The notes below the pieces were generated by a model, which was not told where the DNA came from, ran no database searches, and saw only the letters and a list, made by a program, of their open reading frames with translations. DNA of 64,000 nt from QQVM01 sp964544885 (GTDB lineage: Bacteria > Bacteroidota > Bacteroidia > AKYH767-A > 2013-40CM-41-45). How positions within the stretch are numbered: position 1 is the first letter of the stretch; each line of letters begins with the position of its first letter. The stretch spans positions 9,747 through 73,746 of the forward strand of contig CAZJDX010000018.1 in the NCBI GenBank assembly GCA_964544885.1, in the 5' to 3' direction. Shown here piece after piece: positions 25,102-35,700 of the stretch. The position numbers were made by a program, and so were the translations under genes.

Positions 25102-26037
25102 ATGGTTTTGAAGGAACGGCCACTGGTTATTTGTATCGGCGCTTCACTTATTGATCTCAATTTCCGTTTTAAAGACAAGACTGAATACAGGTCTTCCAAT
25201 CCGTCCCGGCTCTTTAAAAGCCCGGGCGGAGTCATGAGGAATATTGCACATCACCTGGCCTTACTTGGAAACAGAATTGAGCTCATCTCTATTTTCGGAA
25301 CTGACAGTGACGGGGAATGGCTGAAAAACAGTTGTCATGCGGTTGGAATCAGTACTAATAACTCCGTATTCCTTCCTCAAAATACAGGAACCTACGCTTC
25401 TTTCCTTTCAACAGACGGCGACCTGATTATCGGAGCCGTTGAAGACTCAATAAATGACGCGCTCGATATTCCCCTGCTTGCATCCAGGGAGGGAATTATT
25501 CAAGGGGCGGACCTTGTTCTGGCTGATTGTAATCTTGCTCCCGCATCGTTAAAGTGGCTCATTTCCTATTGTGAGACCAAGGGAATTCCACTGGTGATCG
25601 AAACCGTCTCTGTAAGCAAATCGGAAAGGCTGAAGAAAGCACTCCCCGGAAAGATACTTATGATAAAACCCAACGAGGATGAAATTCAGGTGTTCGGAAA
25701 AATTACTTCCATGGTAAGCGACAGCGATTTGATCATCCGGGAACTTCATGAACTTGGAATAGAATATGTCTGGCTAAGCAAAGCATCAAAGGGTTCCTTT
25801 CTTTCGGGAAGGAATAAAAACTGGTCGCTGAAAGCCCCGCAGGTTAAAATAGTGGACAGCAGCGGCGCAGGTGATGCCGCTACCGCCGGATGGATCCATG
25901 CCTGGCTCAGAGAAAAGGACCCGTTGCTGTGTATGAAAACGGGTCATGCCATGGCTGCAGCCATTCTTGAATCAAACGGAGCTGTGCGTGATGACCTTTC
26001 GTTAAACCTGTTGAATTCATACATGGATAAAATCTGA
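25102..26037 (+). CDS. psuK: PfkB-family kinase, probable pseudouridine kinase
   Basis: This 311-residue ribokinase-fold enzyme has the N-terminal PGGVMRNIAHHLALLG motif and the C-terminal PfkB signature with catalytic Asp in DSSGAGDAATAGW (about residues 252-264). The family phosphorylates sugars and nucleosides; the specific call rests on context, since the next gene, 5 bp away, encodes pseudouridine-5'-phosphate glycosidase. PsuK would convert pseudouridine to its 5'-phosphate. It follows the sensor-like gene by only 9 bp, so all four genes from 23060 probably share one transcript. Confidence 0.88.
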   Translation: MVLKERPLVICIGASLIDLNFRFKDKTEYRSSNPSRLFKSPGGVMRNIAHHLALLGNRIELISIFGTDSDGEWLKNSCHAVGISTNNSVFLPQNTGTYASFLSTDGDLIIGAVEDSINDALDIPLLASREGIIQGADLVLADCNLAPASLKWLISYCETKGIPLVIETVSVSKSERLKKALPGKILMIKPNEDEIQVFGKITSMVSDSDLIIRELHELGIEYVWLSKASKGSFLSGRNKNWSLKAPQVKIVDSSGAGDAATAGWIHAWLREKDPLLCMKTGHAMAAAILESNGAVRDDLSLNLLNSYMDKI

Positions 26038-26042
26038 AACTT

Positions 26043-26987
26043 ATGAATGAACTGAACTTTACCGGCAAGCATGTTGAGATCAGCAAGGAAGTCAAAGAAG
26101 CCCTTGACGACAATCGACCGGTTGTCGCTTTGGAATCCACCATCATTGCGCATGGGATGCCCTATCCGCAAAATGTCAAAACCGCGCTGGAAGTAGAAGC
26201 CCTTATCAGAAAAGAAGGAGCGACACCTGCCTGCATTGCCATCCTTGACGGAAAAATAAAAGCCGGTCTGAATGAGAGCGAGATCGACGCCCTCGGTAAG
26301 AAAGACAAAGTATGGAAGACCAGCATCGCTGACCTCGCCTATGTCGTCTCATCCGGATTAAACGGAGCTACCACCGTAGCCTCAACCCTGAGAATCGCGG
26401 CCATGTGCGGGATCCGTTTTTTTGTGACGGGCGGGATCGGTGGAGTGCATCGTGAAGTAATGAACAGTATGGATATTTCTGCAGACCTTACGGAAATGTC
26501 GAAGGTAAATGTTGCCGTGATATCGGCTGGAATTAAATCCATCTTACATATAGGTTTTACGCTCGAAGTGCTGGAAACGCTGGGGATACCTGTCATCACG
26601 ATCGGACAGGACGAGTTCCCGAGTTTTTATTCAAGAAAAAGCGGATTCAATTCGCCGCTACGGATTGACCATCCGGCGAAGATCGCCCGGATGCTACGAC
26701 ACAAATGGGAACTTGGTATCAGAGGAGCGGCGCTTATCGCCATTCCGGTAGCACAGACCGATGAGATCCCTTTCGACAAAATAGAACATCACATCAACCT
26801 TGCTCTCGAAGAAGCACATGCCGGGAAGATCACTGGGAAAAAGATAACTCCTTTTTTGCTTGCCAAACTGGCGGAGATCACCGAAGGAAAAAGTCTTGAA
26901 ACCAATATTGCTCTTGTGAAGAACAATGCGATTGCCGGAGCAAAGATCTCCGTTGAATACAGCAACTTGACGGGAAAGCTGGCTTAA
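26043..26987 (+). CDS. psuG: Pseudouridine-5'-phosphate glycosidase
   Basis: This 314-residue enzyme reversibly splits pseudouridine 5'-phosphate into uracil and ribose 5-phosphate, breaking the C-C glycosidic bond. Family hallmarks are VALESTIIAHGMPYPQN near the N-terminus, GATPACIAILDG, FVTGGIGGVHR and the metal and phosphate region through TIGQDEFPSFY. Length is standard. It ends the four-gene run, and its stop overlaps the stop of rocD on the opposite strand by 4 bp (26984-26987). Confidence 0.95.
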   Translation: MNELNFTGKHVEISKEVKEALDDNRPVVALESTIIAHGMPYPQNVKTALEVEALIRKEGATPACIAILDGKIKAGLNESEIDALGKKDKVWKTSIADLAYVVSSGLNGATTVASTLRIAAMCGIRFFVTGGIGGVHREVMNSMDISADLTEMSKVNVAVISAGIKSILHIGFTLEVLETLGIPVITIGQDEFPSFYSRKSGFNSPLRIDHPAKIARMLRHKWELGIRGAALIAIPVAQTDEIPFDKIEHHINLALEEAHAGKITGKKITPFLLAKLAEITEGKSLETNIALVKNNAIAGAKISVEYSNLTGKLA

Positions 26988-28216
26988 AAGTCAGCGATGG
27001 TTTTCCGGATAATCGAGATACAATCGCGCAGGCTGCTTTCATTGATAATGAGAGGAGGAGCAAAACGGATGATATTACCATGAGTTGGCTTGGCAAGTAA
27101 TCCATTTTCTTTCAGTGCAAGACACAGATCCCAGGCATCTTTACCATTATGTGGACGGATAACCATTGCGCAAAAGAGTCCTTTACCTCTGACAAGTTCG
27201 ATCATCTCATGTTTGATACTTTTCAGTTCTGAGAGAAGAATATCACCGAGCCGCATGGCATTCCCGGCAAGGTCTTCATCCTTCAGGACCTGTAGAGCGG
27301 CCATGGCAACACGCGCTGCCAGGGGATTACCGCCATAGGTACTTCCATGCTGACCGGGACGTATGCAAAGCATGATATCATCGTCGGCAAGGACGGCTGA
27401 AACCGGAAGCATTCCGCCGGATAAGGCCTTACCCAGTATCAGAATATCAGGGCGAACATCTTCATGATCACAGGCAAGCATTCTGCCGGTGCGGCAGAGT
27501 CCGGATTGAATCTCATCCGCGATAAAAAGAACATGATGACTCTTACATAATGATGCCGCGCTTTTCAGGTACCCCGTATCCGGTACGATGACACCCGCTT
27601 CGCCTTGTACCGGTTCAATAAGAAAGCCTGCAATACCTGGCAACTTTAACGCTTCTTCAAGAGAAGCAATATCATTGTATGGAATCTTTACGAAACCGGG
27701 TGTGTGTGGACCAAAGCCGCCATACGATTCCTGATCGGTAGATGCTGAAATTACGGTGATGGTTCTTCCATGAAAATTGCCTTCGCACACAATAATCTTC
27801 GCTTCATTATCTGTAATCCCTTTCTTTTCATAGGCCCAGCGACGGCAGAGTTTGAGCGCGGTCTCGACACCTTCCGCACCTGTATTCATGGGTAATACTT
27901 TATCATATCCAAAGAGGGAAGTGATAAATTCCTCATACTCACCCAGGCAATTATTGTAAAAGGCCCTGGATGTGAGCGAGAGTCGTGAGGCCTGCTCGAT
28001 CAGCGCTGCGAGGATCCTGGGATGATTATGTCCCTGATTGAGCGCCGAATAGGCTGATAAGAAATCATAGTACTTACGGCCTTCAACATCCCATACGAAA
28101 ATACCTTCAGCCTTTTCGATGACAACCGGCAGGGGATGATAATTATGAGCTCCATATTTTTCCTCCCGGTTTATGGCGGTTTCGGTGAGACTACTGTCAA
28201 TACCAACTTGTTTCAT
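26984..28216 (-). CDS. rocD: Ornithine aminotransferase (ornithine-oxo-acid transaminase)
   Basis: This 410-residue PLP aminotransferase of class III converts ornithine and 2-oxoglutarate to glutamate semialdehyde and glutamate. Typical segments are YGAHNYHPLPVVIEKAEG at the N-terminus, NTGAEGVETALKLCRRWAY, and the PLP-lysine region LILGKALSGGMLPVSAVL. The ATG at 28216 (MKQVGIDSS) sits 16 nt downstream of a TATCTTTG promoter core and is preferred over a longer frame to 28249. It converges with psuG with a 4-bp overlap of stop codons. Confidence 0.93.
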   Translation of the reverse strand: MKQVGIDSSLTETAINREEKYGAHNYHPLPVVIEKAEGIFVWDVEGRKYYDFLSAYSALNQGHNHPRILAALIEQASRLSLTSRAFYNNCLGEYEEFITSLFGYDKVLPMNTGAEGVETALKLCRRWAYEKKGITDNEAKIIVCEGNFHGRTITVISASTDQESYGGFGPHTPGFVKIPYNDIASLEEALKLPGIAGFLIEPVQGEAGVIVPDTGYLKSAASLCKSHHVLFIADEIQSGLCRTGRMLACDHEDVRPDILILGKALSGGMLPVSAVLADDDIMLCIRPGQHGSTYGGNPLAARVAMAALQVLKDEDLAGNAMRLGDILLSELKSIKHEMIELVRGKGLFCAMVIRPHNGKDAWDLCLALKENGLLAKPTHGNIIRFAPPLIINESSLRDCISIIRKTIADF

Positions 28217-28232
28217 AATAAAGAATAGGATC

Positions 28233-28263
28233 CAAAGATAATCATTCACGCCCCCCGATTCAA
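28233..28263 (-). promoter_or_regulatory. Promoter of rocD
   Basis: Minus strand: TTG (28261-28263), 20 nt, then a perfect TATCTTTG (28233-28240), ending 16 nt before the ATG at 28216. Confidence 0.65.
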
Positions 28264-28331
28264 GTAAGGGTCACTGATTTATATCCTTAATATCTGATTA
28301 TGTCGATATTCCATGCTATTTTCGCCATGAA

Positions 28332-29735
28332 ATGAAAACTGCAGCTAAGGTATTGCTTGAAAATATTGAGATTACTGATATCTCCGACAAAGGAACAGGA
28401 ATTGGACGCATGGATAATATGGTGGTGTTCGCGGAAGGCACCGTTCCTGGGGACATTGCAGATGTTCAGGTTTTCCGGAAGAAGAAAAATTATGCGGAAG
28501 GAAGGCTTGAGCGCCTGATCACCTCCTCACCTGACCGTGTCTCCCCTCCATGCGAACATTTCGGTGTATGCGGTGGTTGCCGGTGGCAGCACCTGAATTA
28601 CGGAAAACAATTATTCTACAAGCAAAAACAAGTTGAAGAAGTACTGAAGAGGATAGGTAAATTAACAAACCCTGTCATCAGACCCATTATCGGATCAGGA
28701 GAGACTTATCACTACAGAAACCGGCTTGATTTTTCCTGCTCCGATAAAAGGTGGCTGAGTCCTGAAGAACTGAAAAGCGGAGAACCGATGCAAAAAGATG
28801 TGATCGGCTTTCACATACCCGGACGGTTTGATAAAATCCTCGACATACAAAAATGTCTCCTTCAGGAAGAACTCAGTAACAGTATCCGGAATGAAGTAAA
28901 ACGATTTTCTGTTGAAACCGGTCTGAAATTTTTTAACCTTCTGAATCAGGAAGGACTGCTGCGTGACCTTATCATCCGCTCGACATCAACAGGAGAATGG
29001 ATGGTCATCGTTATTTTCAGGGAAGATCAGACGGAGAAAATACAAGTTCTCCTGGAACACCTTGCCAAGACCTTTCCTCAGATTAATTCACTTCAATATG
29101 TCATCAATCCCAAAAGGAATGCAAGCATTTTTGACCTGGACGTAAAAATATTCAGGGGGAAGGATCATATCATGGAAACAATGGAAGGACTGAGATTCAA
29201 GATCAGCGCCAAATCATTTTATCAGACCAACTCAAAGCAAGCCCATACATTGTACAAGGTGGCCAGGGAAATGGCTGACCTGAAAGGCAGCGAATTGGTT
29301 TATGATCTTTATACCGGTACGGGAACCATCGCAAATTTCGTTGCCGGGAGTGCAGGAAAAGTAATAGGCATTGATTATATAGAAGATGCAATCCGTGATG
29401 CACGGGAAAACTCCAGAATTAACCATATCAACAATACTCTTTTCTTTGCCGGCGACCTGAACAAAACACTCAACGGACAATTTATTGAAGAAAACGGAAA
29501 ACCCGATGTGATCATTACCGACCCGCCACGTTCTGGGATGCATCCCGAAGCTGTTCTTAAAATGGCAGAATATCAACCTTTAAAGATCGTTTATATCAGT
29601 TGTAATCCTTCCACTCAGGCAAGGGATATTTCCATGCTAAACGAATATTATTCGGCTGATGCCATACAACCGGTTGATATGTTTCCGCAGACTACCCATG
29701 TGGAAAATGTGGTTTTACTAAATTTACGTGTATGA
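28332..29735 (+). CDS. rlmD: 23S rRNA (uracil-C5)-methyltransferase, RlmD/RumA family
   Basis: This 467-residue enzyme methylates a uracil of 23S rRNA using SAM. An N-terminal TRAM domain (about residues 1-60) is followed by the iron-sulfur Cys cluster CEHFGVCGGCRWQHL (about 75-90) plus a later Cys. The SAM-binding methyltransferase domain has DLYTGTGTIANFVA, IITDPPRSGMHP and the catalytic Cys in YISCNPSTQARD. RlmD, RlmCD and TrmA-like members are hard to tell apart without a tree. The stop overlaps the start of the NlpC/P60 gene (ATGA). A TATTTTCG box ends 7 nt before the ATG. Confidence 0.9.
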   Translation: MKTAAKVLLENIEITDISDKGTGIGRMDNMVVFAEGTVPGDIADVQVFRKKKNYAEGRLERLITSSPDRVSPPCEHFGVCGGCRWQHLNYGKQLFYKQKQVEEVLKRIGKLTNPVIRPIIGSGETYHYRNRLDFSCSDKRWLSPEELKSGEPMQKDVIGFHIPGRFDKILDIQKCLLQEELSNSIRNEVKRFSVETGLKFFNLLNQEGLLRDLIIRSTSTGEWMVIVIFREDQTEKIQVLLEHLAKTFPQINSLQYVINPKRNASIFDLDVKIFRGKDHIMETMEGLRFKISAKSFYQTNSKQAHTLYKVAREMADLKGSELVYDLYTGTGTIANFVAGSAGKVIGIDYIEDAIRDARENSRINHINNTLFFAGDLNKTLNGQFIEENGKPDVIITDPPRSGMHPEAVLKMAEYQPLKIVYISCNPSTQARDISMLNEYYSADAIQPVDMFPQTTHVENVVLLNLRV

Positions 29736-30295
29736 AGCATTGGCTCGGAAAATCACTTGTGATCCTTTTCCTGATCAGTCCCGTTCTCGCCTATGCAGAA
29801 CATGGTGAGGGAACATCCGACAGCTCAGGAGCAGGCATAACTTTTACGGAAACCGATTATGAGCAGCAGCAACTGGAATGGTGTTTCCGCTATTCGAACT
29901 TATTAGGCATTGAACTTAGCCAGGTAAGGAACCCAAAACTTTATGACAATATCAGTGAGTGGATGGGAACGCCGTATAAATATGCAGGAAACAGCAAGAA
30001 AGGAATTGATTGTTCAGGACTGGTTTGCAGACTTATCCGCGATTCATATGACCTTGACTTAGACGGAACCTCAGCGGAACTTCACCGGCGTTCAATGAGC
30101 ATAAAAAGGAATGAACTCAGGGAGGGCGATCTCGTTTTTTTCAAGATCAGGAAAGGCAGGATATCACATGTCGGGATTTATCTTGGAGAAAATAAATTCG
30201 CTCACGCCAGCCTGAAACTGGGAGTGATCGTCAGTGATCTGAATGATCCTTATTATTCAAAACATTTTTATTCCGCAGGAAGGCTCATCGAGTGA
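29732..30295 (+). CDS. Secreted NlpC/P60 (C40) peptidoglycan hydrolase
   Basis: This 187-residue exported cysteine peptidase has a signal peptide (SLVILFLISPVLAYA) and, from about residue 70, an NlpC/P60 domain: YAGNSKKGIDCSGLV with the catalytic Cys, then SHVGIYLG with the His and a following FAHAS. It should cut cell-wall peptides at D-Glu-diamino acid bonds in the periplasm. The start codon overlaps the rlmD stop by 4 bp, indicating translational coupling. Confidence 0.9.
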   Translation: MKHWLGKSLVILFLISPVLAYAEHGEGTSDSSGAGITFTETDYEQQQLEWCFRYSNLLGIELSQVRNPKLYDNISEWMGTPYKYAGNSKKGIDCSGLVCRLIRDSYDLDLDGTSAELHRRSMSIKRNELREGDLVFFKIRKGRISHVGIYLGENKFAHASLKLGVIVSDLNDPYYSKHFYSAGRLIE

Positions 30296-30361
30296 ATACT
30301 AAATATTAAGGAAGAAATTCTGTACATTCATATCAACTGCATACACACCATCCGGACAAAA

Positions 30362-30868
30362 ATGGAACAATCTCCTACTCTTCTTCTGAATGAAAAACAA
30401 ATAGTCCAGCGCTTAAACAGGCTGGCATATCAGATCTATGAAGATTGTTCGGATGAAAAGGAGATCATTCTGGCAGGGATCATGAATAACGGTTACATCG
30501 TAGCGGAGAAACTTGCGGATATTCTGCGGAAGATCGCAGGATTCAGCGTGAAGCTTGTTGAAGTTCACATTGACAAGCACAGTCAGGTCGAAAAAGAAAT
30601 CAAACTGAGTATTCCCTATTCCGAACTGACCGGGAAGGTTATCATACTTGTGGATGATGTGCTCAATTCTGGCAAGACCATGATGTATGCCCTGAAACCA
30701 TTTCTCAGCTCAGACATAAAAAAAATCAGGACGGTGGTATTGGTTGACAGAAATCACCGCAGGTATCCGATCGCAACTGATTTTTCAGGACTGAGTCTTT
30801 CGACAACCTTACGGGAACATGTCTCGGTAGAATTTACCGAAGGTACTTGTTACGCGCATCTCAGCTAG
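30362..30868 (+). CDS. Phosphoribosyltransferase-family protein (PyrR-like)
   Basis: This 168-residue cytosolic protein has a type I PRTase fold, with the PRPP loop motif VIILVDDVLNSGKTM at about residues 96-110 and an N-terminal segment like PyrR (LNRLAYQIYED). PyrR proteins act as uracil phosphoribosyltransferases or pyrimidine regulators, and the substrate here is unproven. It lies 66 bp after the NlpC gene. Its last 8 bases overlap the 3' end of aroK on the other strand. Confidence 0.8.
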   Translation: MEQSPTLLLNEKQIVQRLNRLAYQIYEDCSDEKEIILAGIMNNGYIVAEKLADILRKIAGFSVKLVEVHIDKHSQVEKEIKLSIPYSELTGKVIILVDDVLNSGKTMMYALKPFLSSDIKKIRTVVLVDRNHRRYPIATDFSGLSLSTTLREHVSVEFTEGTCYAHLS

Positions 30869-31379
30869 GAAGCACTCCTCTCTTCCCGAGCAACTTTCTC
30901 AGCGTCCTGATATCCTGCCTGGCAGATTCGAAAATGCAGGAGGATCTGAGGTAATACTTCTCTCTTTCCGGTAGCTGGGTAAGGACCAGATCTCTCAGGG
31001 CGAATTCGTCCAGACCTTGCAGCAATGGCCGCCCTCCGTTATTTTCAATCAGTCTCTGAGCAAGCATTCCGGCAGGCACTTTAAGATAAACTGTAAATCC
31101 ATGCTCATTCATCCAGTCCATATTATCAAAGAAACAGGGCAGGCCTCCACCGGTAGCTACGATAAGATTATTTTCATTCCTGAGGGAGTGCAGGGCCTTT
31201 CTCTCCATAATCCGGAATTCATCTTCACCCCTTTTTGAAAAGATCTCAGGGATCGTCATACCTGCATCGGCCTCGATCAGCTGATCCATGTCGATAAATC
31301 GATATCCGCTGAGTCTCGCCAGTTCAAGTCCGGTTCTTGATTTCCCGCTTCCCATATAGCCGGTTAAAAATATGATCAT
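30861..31379 (-). CDS. aroK: Shikimate kinase
   Basis: This 172-residue P-loop kinase phosphorylates shikimate in chorismate synthesis. It shows the Walker A motif GYMGSGKSRTG at residues 7-17, the shikimate-binding FIDMDQLIE (Asp34 region) and EDEFRIMERKAL, the GGG motif in VATGGGLPC, and the lid Arg region with NNGGRPLL. Its 3' end overlaps the phosphoribosyltransferase gene by 8 bp, tail-to-tail. Confidence 0.95.
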   Translation of the reverse strand: MIIFLTGYMGSGKSRTGLELARLSGYRFIDMDQLIEADAGMTIPEIFSKRGEDEFRIMERKALHSLRNENNLIVATGGGLPCFFDNMDWMNEHGFTVYLKVPAGMLAQRLIENNGGRPLLQGLDEFALRDLVLTQLPEREKYYLRSSCIFESARQDIRTLRKLLGKRGVLPS

Positions 31380-31478
31380 CTCTGGATTGAAGGACTTATA
31401 TCAGAGGATAAAAATAAAAAGGATTCGGTGTAATATTCCCACCTGCGGGAAAGCGCAAGGATGCGCTGCAAAGAGGCA

Positions 31479-32213
31479 CTAATCCGTCTTTTCCTGTTTC
31501 TCCTGCAATTTCCGCATCCTGATATTCAGCAATTCAACAATGAGCGAGAAGGCCATGGCAAAATAAATGTAGCTCTTATCAATATGATAATGCAGACCTT
31601 CGATGATGAGCAGCAATCCTATACATACAAGGAATGCGAGTGCAAGCATTTTGAGCGTAGGATATTTGTTTATGAAATTGCTGACATAAGGCGCAAACAA
31701 CAGCATGACAATCATGGAAATGACCACAGCCGTGATCATTACCGTAATATCCCGGCTCAGCCCGACTGCCGTCAGAATGGAGTCAAAAGAAAAGATAATA
31801 TCAATGATGGTAATCTGTAAAATCGCCTGAGTCATGGTAAGCTTTCTTTCTCTTGGCTTGCCGCTCACCTCATCATGATCGCGGAGTTTATGATAGATCT
31901 CGCGCACCGTTTTATAGACCAGGAAAACTCCTCCGGAAAAAAGGATTATATCCCTTCCGCTGGGGCCGAAATTCCCTATATAAAAAAGCGGATCCGTCAG
32001 TTTCACCAGCCATGATATCCCAAGCAGGAGCATCACCCTGAAAACCATCGCCAACATCAATCCAAGAGCCCTGGCTTTCGCCTGATCCTTCCTGGGCAGA
32101 TAACTGCAGAGGATGGCGATGAATATGATGTTGTCGATACCTAATACGATCTCCAGCAAGACCAGCGTGACCAGGCCTACCATACCTTCTACCGTGAACA
32201 GTTCAAGCAGCAT
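31479..32213 (-). CDS. TerC-family integral membrane protein
   Basis: This 244-residue polytopic protein has about seven hydrophobic segments. The TerC signature is in the first helix (LEIVLGIDNIIFIAIL) and again in the fourth (IIDIIFSFDSILTAVGL), where the acidic residues are thought to bind metal. TerC proteins are implicated in metal (manganese) export or co-translational metalation of secreted enzymes, and in tellurite resistance when next to other ter genes. No ter genes are nearby, so a general metal role is likelier. It is a single gene, 140 bp from tRNA-Pro. Confidence 0.9.
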   Translation of the reverse strand: MLLELFTVEGMVGLVTLVLLEIVLGIDNIIFIAILCSYLPRKDQAKARALGLMLAMVFRVMLLLGISWLVKLTDPLFYIGNFGPSGRDIILFSGGVFLVYKTVREIYHKLRDHDEVSGKPRERKLTMTQAILQITIIDIIFSFDSILTAVGLSRDITVMITAVVISMIVMLLFAPYVSNFINKYPTLKMLALAFLVCIGLLLIIEGLHYHIDKSYIYFAMAFSLIVELLNIRMRKLQEKQEKTD

Positions 32214-32352
32214 CAGAAATTCCGTTGATTGTCAAATGTTGGAACAGGTTACACAGCAATGAGCTGCTGCCTGATTGAAAGCTGAAGACAGAGTAAAAAA
32301 TGATCATATTCCCAATACTAATCTTTACAGATTCCTGTCTCAGTTTGATAAT

Positions 32353-32429
32353 TGGTCGGGGTGGCGGGATTTGAACCCACGGCCTCCAGCACCCCATGCT
32401 GGCGCGCTACCAGGCTACGCTACACCCCG
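32353..32429 (-). tRNA. tRNA-Pro (anticodon GGG)
   Basis: Read on the minus strand from 32429, the acceptor stem CGGGGTG pairs with CACCCCG, followed by the discriminator A and an encoded CCA (32355-32353). The D arm contains AGCCTGGTAGCGC. The anticodon stem CCAGC/GCTGG encloses the loop ATGGGGT, giving anticodon GGG. The T arm is GTGGGTTCAAATCCCGC. All parts fit a standard 77-nt tRNA including CCA. Confidence 0.97.
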
Positions 32430-32781
32430 ATTTTTTCAAAAAAATCAGGCGCAAATGTATTAAAATAATGATGGAATTCAGGACTGAACTGTAAATAATT
32501 TATGAAAAATTCACGATTTGCCCAACTAACGCAGGGTACCTGAAATCAAATCACACTAATGAAACTTTTTTCTGAATGATAAGGAGAAAATAAACCGGTA
32601 ATCAGGGTTTCAGGATGAAATTCCGGTCCGCTTTTCATGATCCGTTAAAAAATCAAACAAATCTTACAATGTACTGAGATGTACCCTTATTAAAAGCCTT
32701 CGCATGACGGCCGGTGTAGTTTTATCAATTGAAAAAGCAGGGCAATCATTCTGATTATTCACTCGCTTATTCAAAAACAGC
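32430..32781. other. Spacer between tRNA-Pro and the giant gene
   Basis: About 350 bp without a supported gene. No clear TAnnTTTG element was found close to the start at 32782, so its promoter is not identified. Confidence 0.3.
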
Positions 32782-35700
32782 ATGAGACTAAAACTACAAC
32801 TGAGTCGTACGGTATTTCTTGCCATGATGATGTTGTCTTTGTTCATCAAAACAGGATCTGCAAGTCATACCATGGGCGCTGACCTCACCTATGAGTGCCT
32901 TGGAGGAAATACCTACAGGGTAACCTTGTCATTTTACCGGGATTGTATCGGTATTCCCGCTCCGGCCAATCCGTTGGTATATGTTCGTTCAGCCAGCTGT
33001 GGACAAAACCTGAATGTTACGGTAAGTCCAAGACCCGGAACCGGACAGGAAGTAACTCCTTCCTGTTCAAGTTCTGTGACTACCTGCAGCGGTGGTACTT
33101 TCACCGGGATTCAGGAATGGGTCTATGATGGAATCATCACTCTTCCGATGAATTGCACCGATTGGGTATTCAGCTATTCACTGTGTTGCAGAAATGCCGC
33201 AATTACTACTATCACTAATCCGGGTACAAGCACTTTCTATATTTATTCAACGCTGAATAATGTGGTTAGTACCTGTAACAGCTCTCCTACCTTCTCAAAC
33301 AAACCTGTTCCCTTCCTTTGTCTTGGACAACAGTATTGTTTCAACCATGGAGCTTATGATCCGGACGGAGATTCGCTTGTTTATGAACTAATCACTCCAA
33401 AACAAACCGCAGGCGCCGATGTGGTATACATGGCGCCGTACAATGCATCCAATCCTTTAAATTCATTTCCTGCCACTTCATTTAATCCGGTTACCGGAGA
33501 CATTTGTCTGAACCCTCAGAATATTGAAGTAACCGTAATGGCTGTGCTTGTGAAGGAATACAGAAATGGTGTTCTGATTGGTTCGGTCGAAAGGGATTTG
33601 CAATTGACCGTGATGAACTGCGCCAATAATCTTCCTTCGCTTACCGGTATAAATGGAACCAACGATTTCAGCATCACCGTTTGTGCCAACGCGGAAACCT
33701 GCTTCGACATTTTCTCCATAGATCCCGATGCGGGCCAGACACTCGAAGTGAACTGGGATAATGGTATTGCCGGTGCATCTTTCAGCTCTTCCGGAGGAAC
33801 AAGACCTACAGGAACATTTTGCTGGACTCCTCAGCCTTCCGATATAGGAAGTACAAACATCTTCACGGTGCGGGTAAATGACGATGCCTGTCCTTATTAT
33901 GGAAGTCAGATCTACTCCTATACGGTGAACGTTATCGGAATTACGGCGAACGCCGGACCGGATCAGTTAATTGCATGCAGCGACCTTGCCACACTTACAG
34001 CGGTGGGTTCCGGTGGAAGCGGATCTTACACTTATCAATGGAGTAATGGATCAACCTCACAATGGATCACCGTTGGTGAAGGCACCTACTGGGTTACAAT
34101 CAGTGATGGCACCTGTATGGCAACGGACACGGTGAACGTAATGATGCCTTATATTCCCGTAGCGGCATTTACACATTCAACAACAACGTGTAATAATCTT
34201 CCTGTCAGCTTCACTGATCAATCCACCACACCGGGTGGAATTATCTGGAGCTGGTACTGGGATTTCGGCGATGGCACCTCATCAACTCTTCAGAACCCAA
34301 CGCATTTGTTTCCGGGAGCGGGAACCTATGATGTCAGTCTGATCATCGAGAATACGCTTGGCTGTCTTGATACCATCATCCAACAAATCACCATCGCTGA
34401 TCCTCCTACAGCCGACTTTTCCTACAGCAATACCTGTGTAGGAACCTCGGTTACTTTCACTGATCAGAGTTCGCCTTCAGCTTCGGTCAGCGGCTGGAAC
34501 TGGAATTTCGGGGACGGAACAAGCTCAACGCTACAAAACCCGGGTCATACGTATACAACTACCGGTACCTACACCGTGACATTGATTACCAACAATGCAT
34601 TTGGATGCAGTGATACCGCTGTCAGGATAATCACGGTCAATCCTCTTCCGGTTATCAGCGCGGGCGCTGACCAGTCGGTCTGTGCGGGATCATCCATCAC
34701 ATTGACCGCATCCGGCGGTACGAGTTATACGTGGATGCCGGGTGGATCCACCTCACCGACCATAGTCGTGAACCCGTCAGGTAGCACACCCTATGTTGTG
34801 ACAGGTGAAGATGCGAACGGATGTATCAATTCAGATACTGTTTGGGTAAGCATTGATCCACTTCCTGTTGTTACTGCGGGTGCCGATGTTTCAATCTGTG
34901 CCGGTACTTCCACCACCCTCAGCGCCGGTGGCGCCGCTACTTATACCTGGACACCGGGCGGATCCACTTCAGGCTCAATCATCGTGAGCCCATCATCGGG
35001 TACAAACTATACCGTTACCGGAACTGACCTAAACGGGTGCAGCGCTTCCGACATCGTTAGTGTGAATGTCAATTCCATACCACTGGCTTCGGCAGGACCG
35101 GATCAGCATATCTGCTCGGGTTCAAGCGCGGTATTAAATGCAAGTGGTGGCGGAACGTATAGCTGGTCTCCAGGCGGAAGTACCTCTTCGTCCATAACGG
35201 TGAATCCATCCTCTTCCACAACGTATGTGGTGACGGTCAGTAACGGAAGTGGTTGCAGCGCTCAAGACTCCATGAGAGTTTTCGTTCATCCGCCTCCGTC
35301 AGTCTCTCTGCAGTCCTTATTCCTATGCACAGGTTCCACCACCACACTGGACGCCGGCCCGGGCATGAGTTCGTATTTATGGACACCGAATGGAGAAACC
35401 ACACAAACTCTTGTTGTCACTACAGGCGGAAATTATGGAGTTACCGTTACCGATAGTCTTGGCTGCAGTTCAACTGCCAGCGCATCGGTAACGATGGGTA
35501 CGGCGATCGCGATCAATCTGGATGATGTATTCTTCTGCCAGGGAGACAGCGCTATACTGGACGTGGGATACTCCGGACTGACTTACAACTGGTCGACAGG
35601 ACAAACTACTCAGGCAATTACCATCTATAACCAGGGTAGCTACAGTGTTACCGTCAATGACACTTCAGGTTGCAGTGGTTCGATTACCATCAATGCGCAG

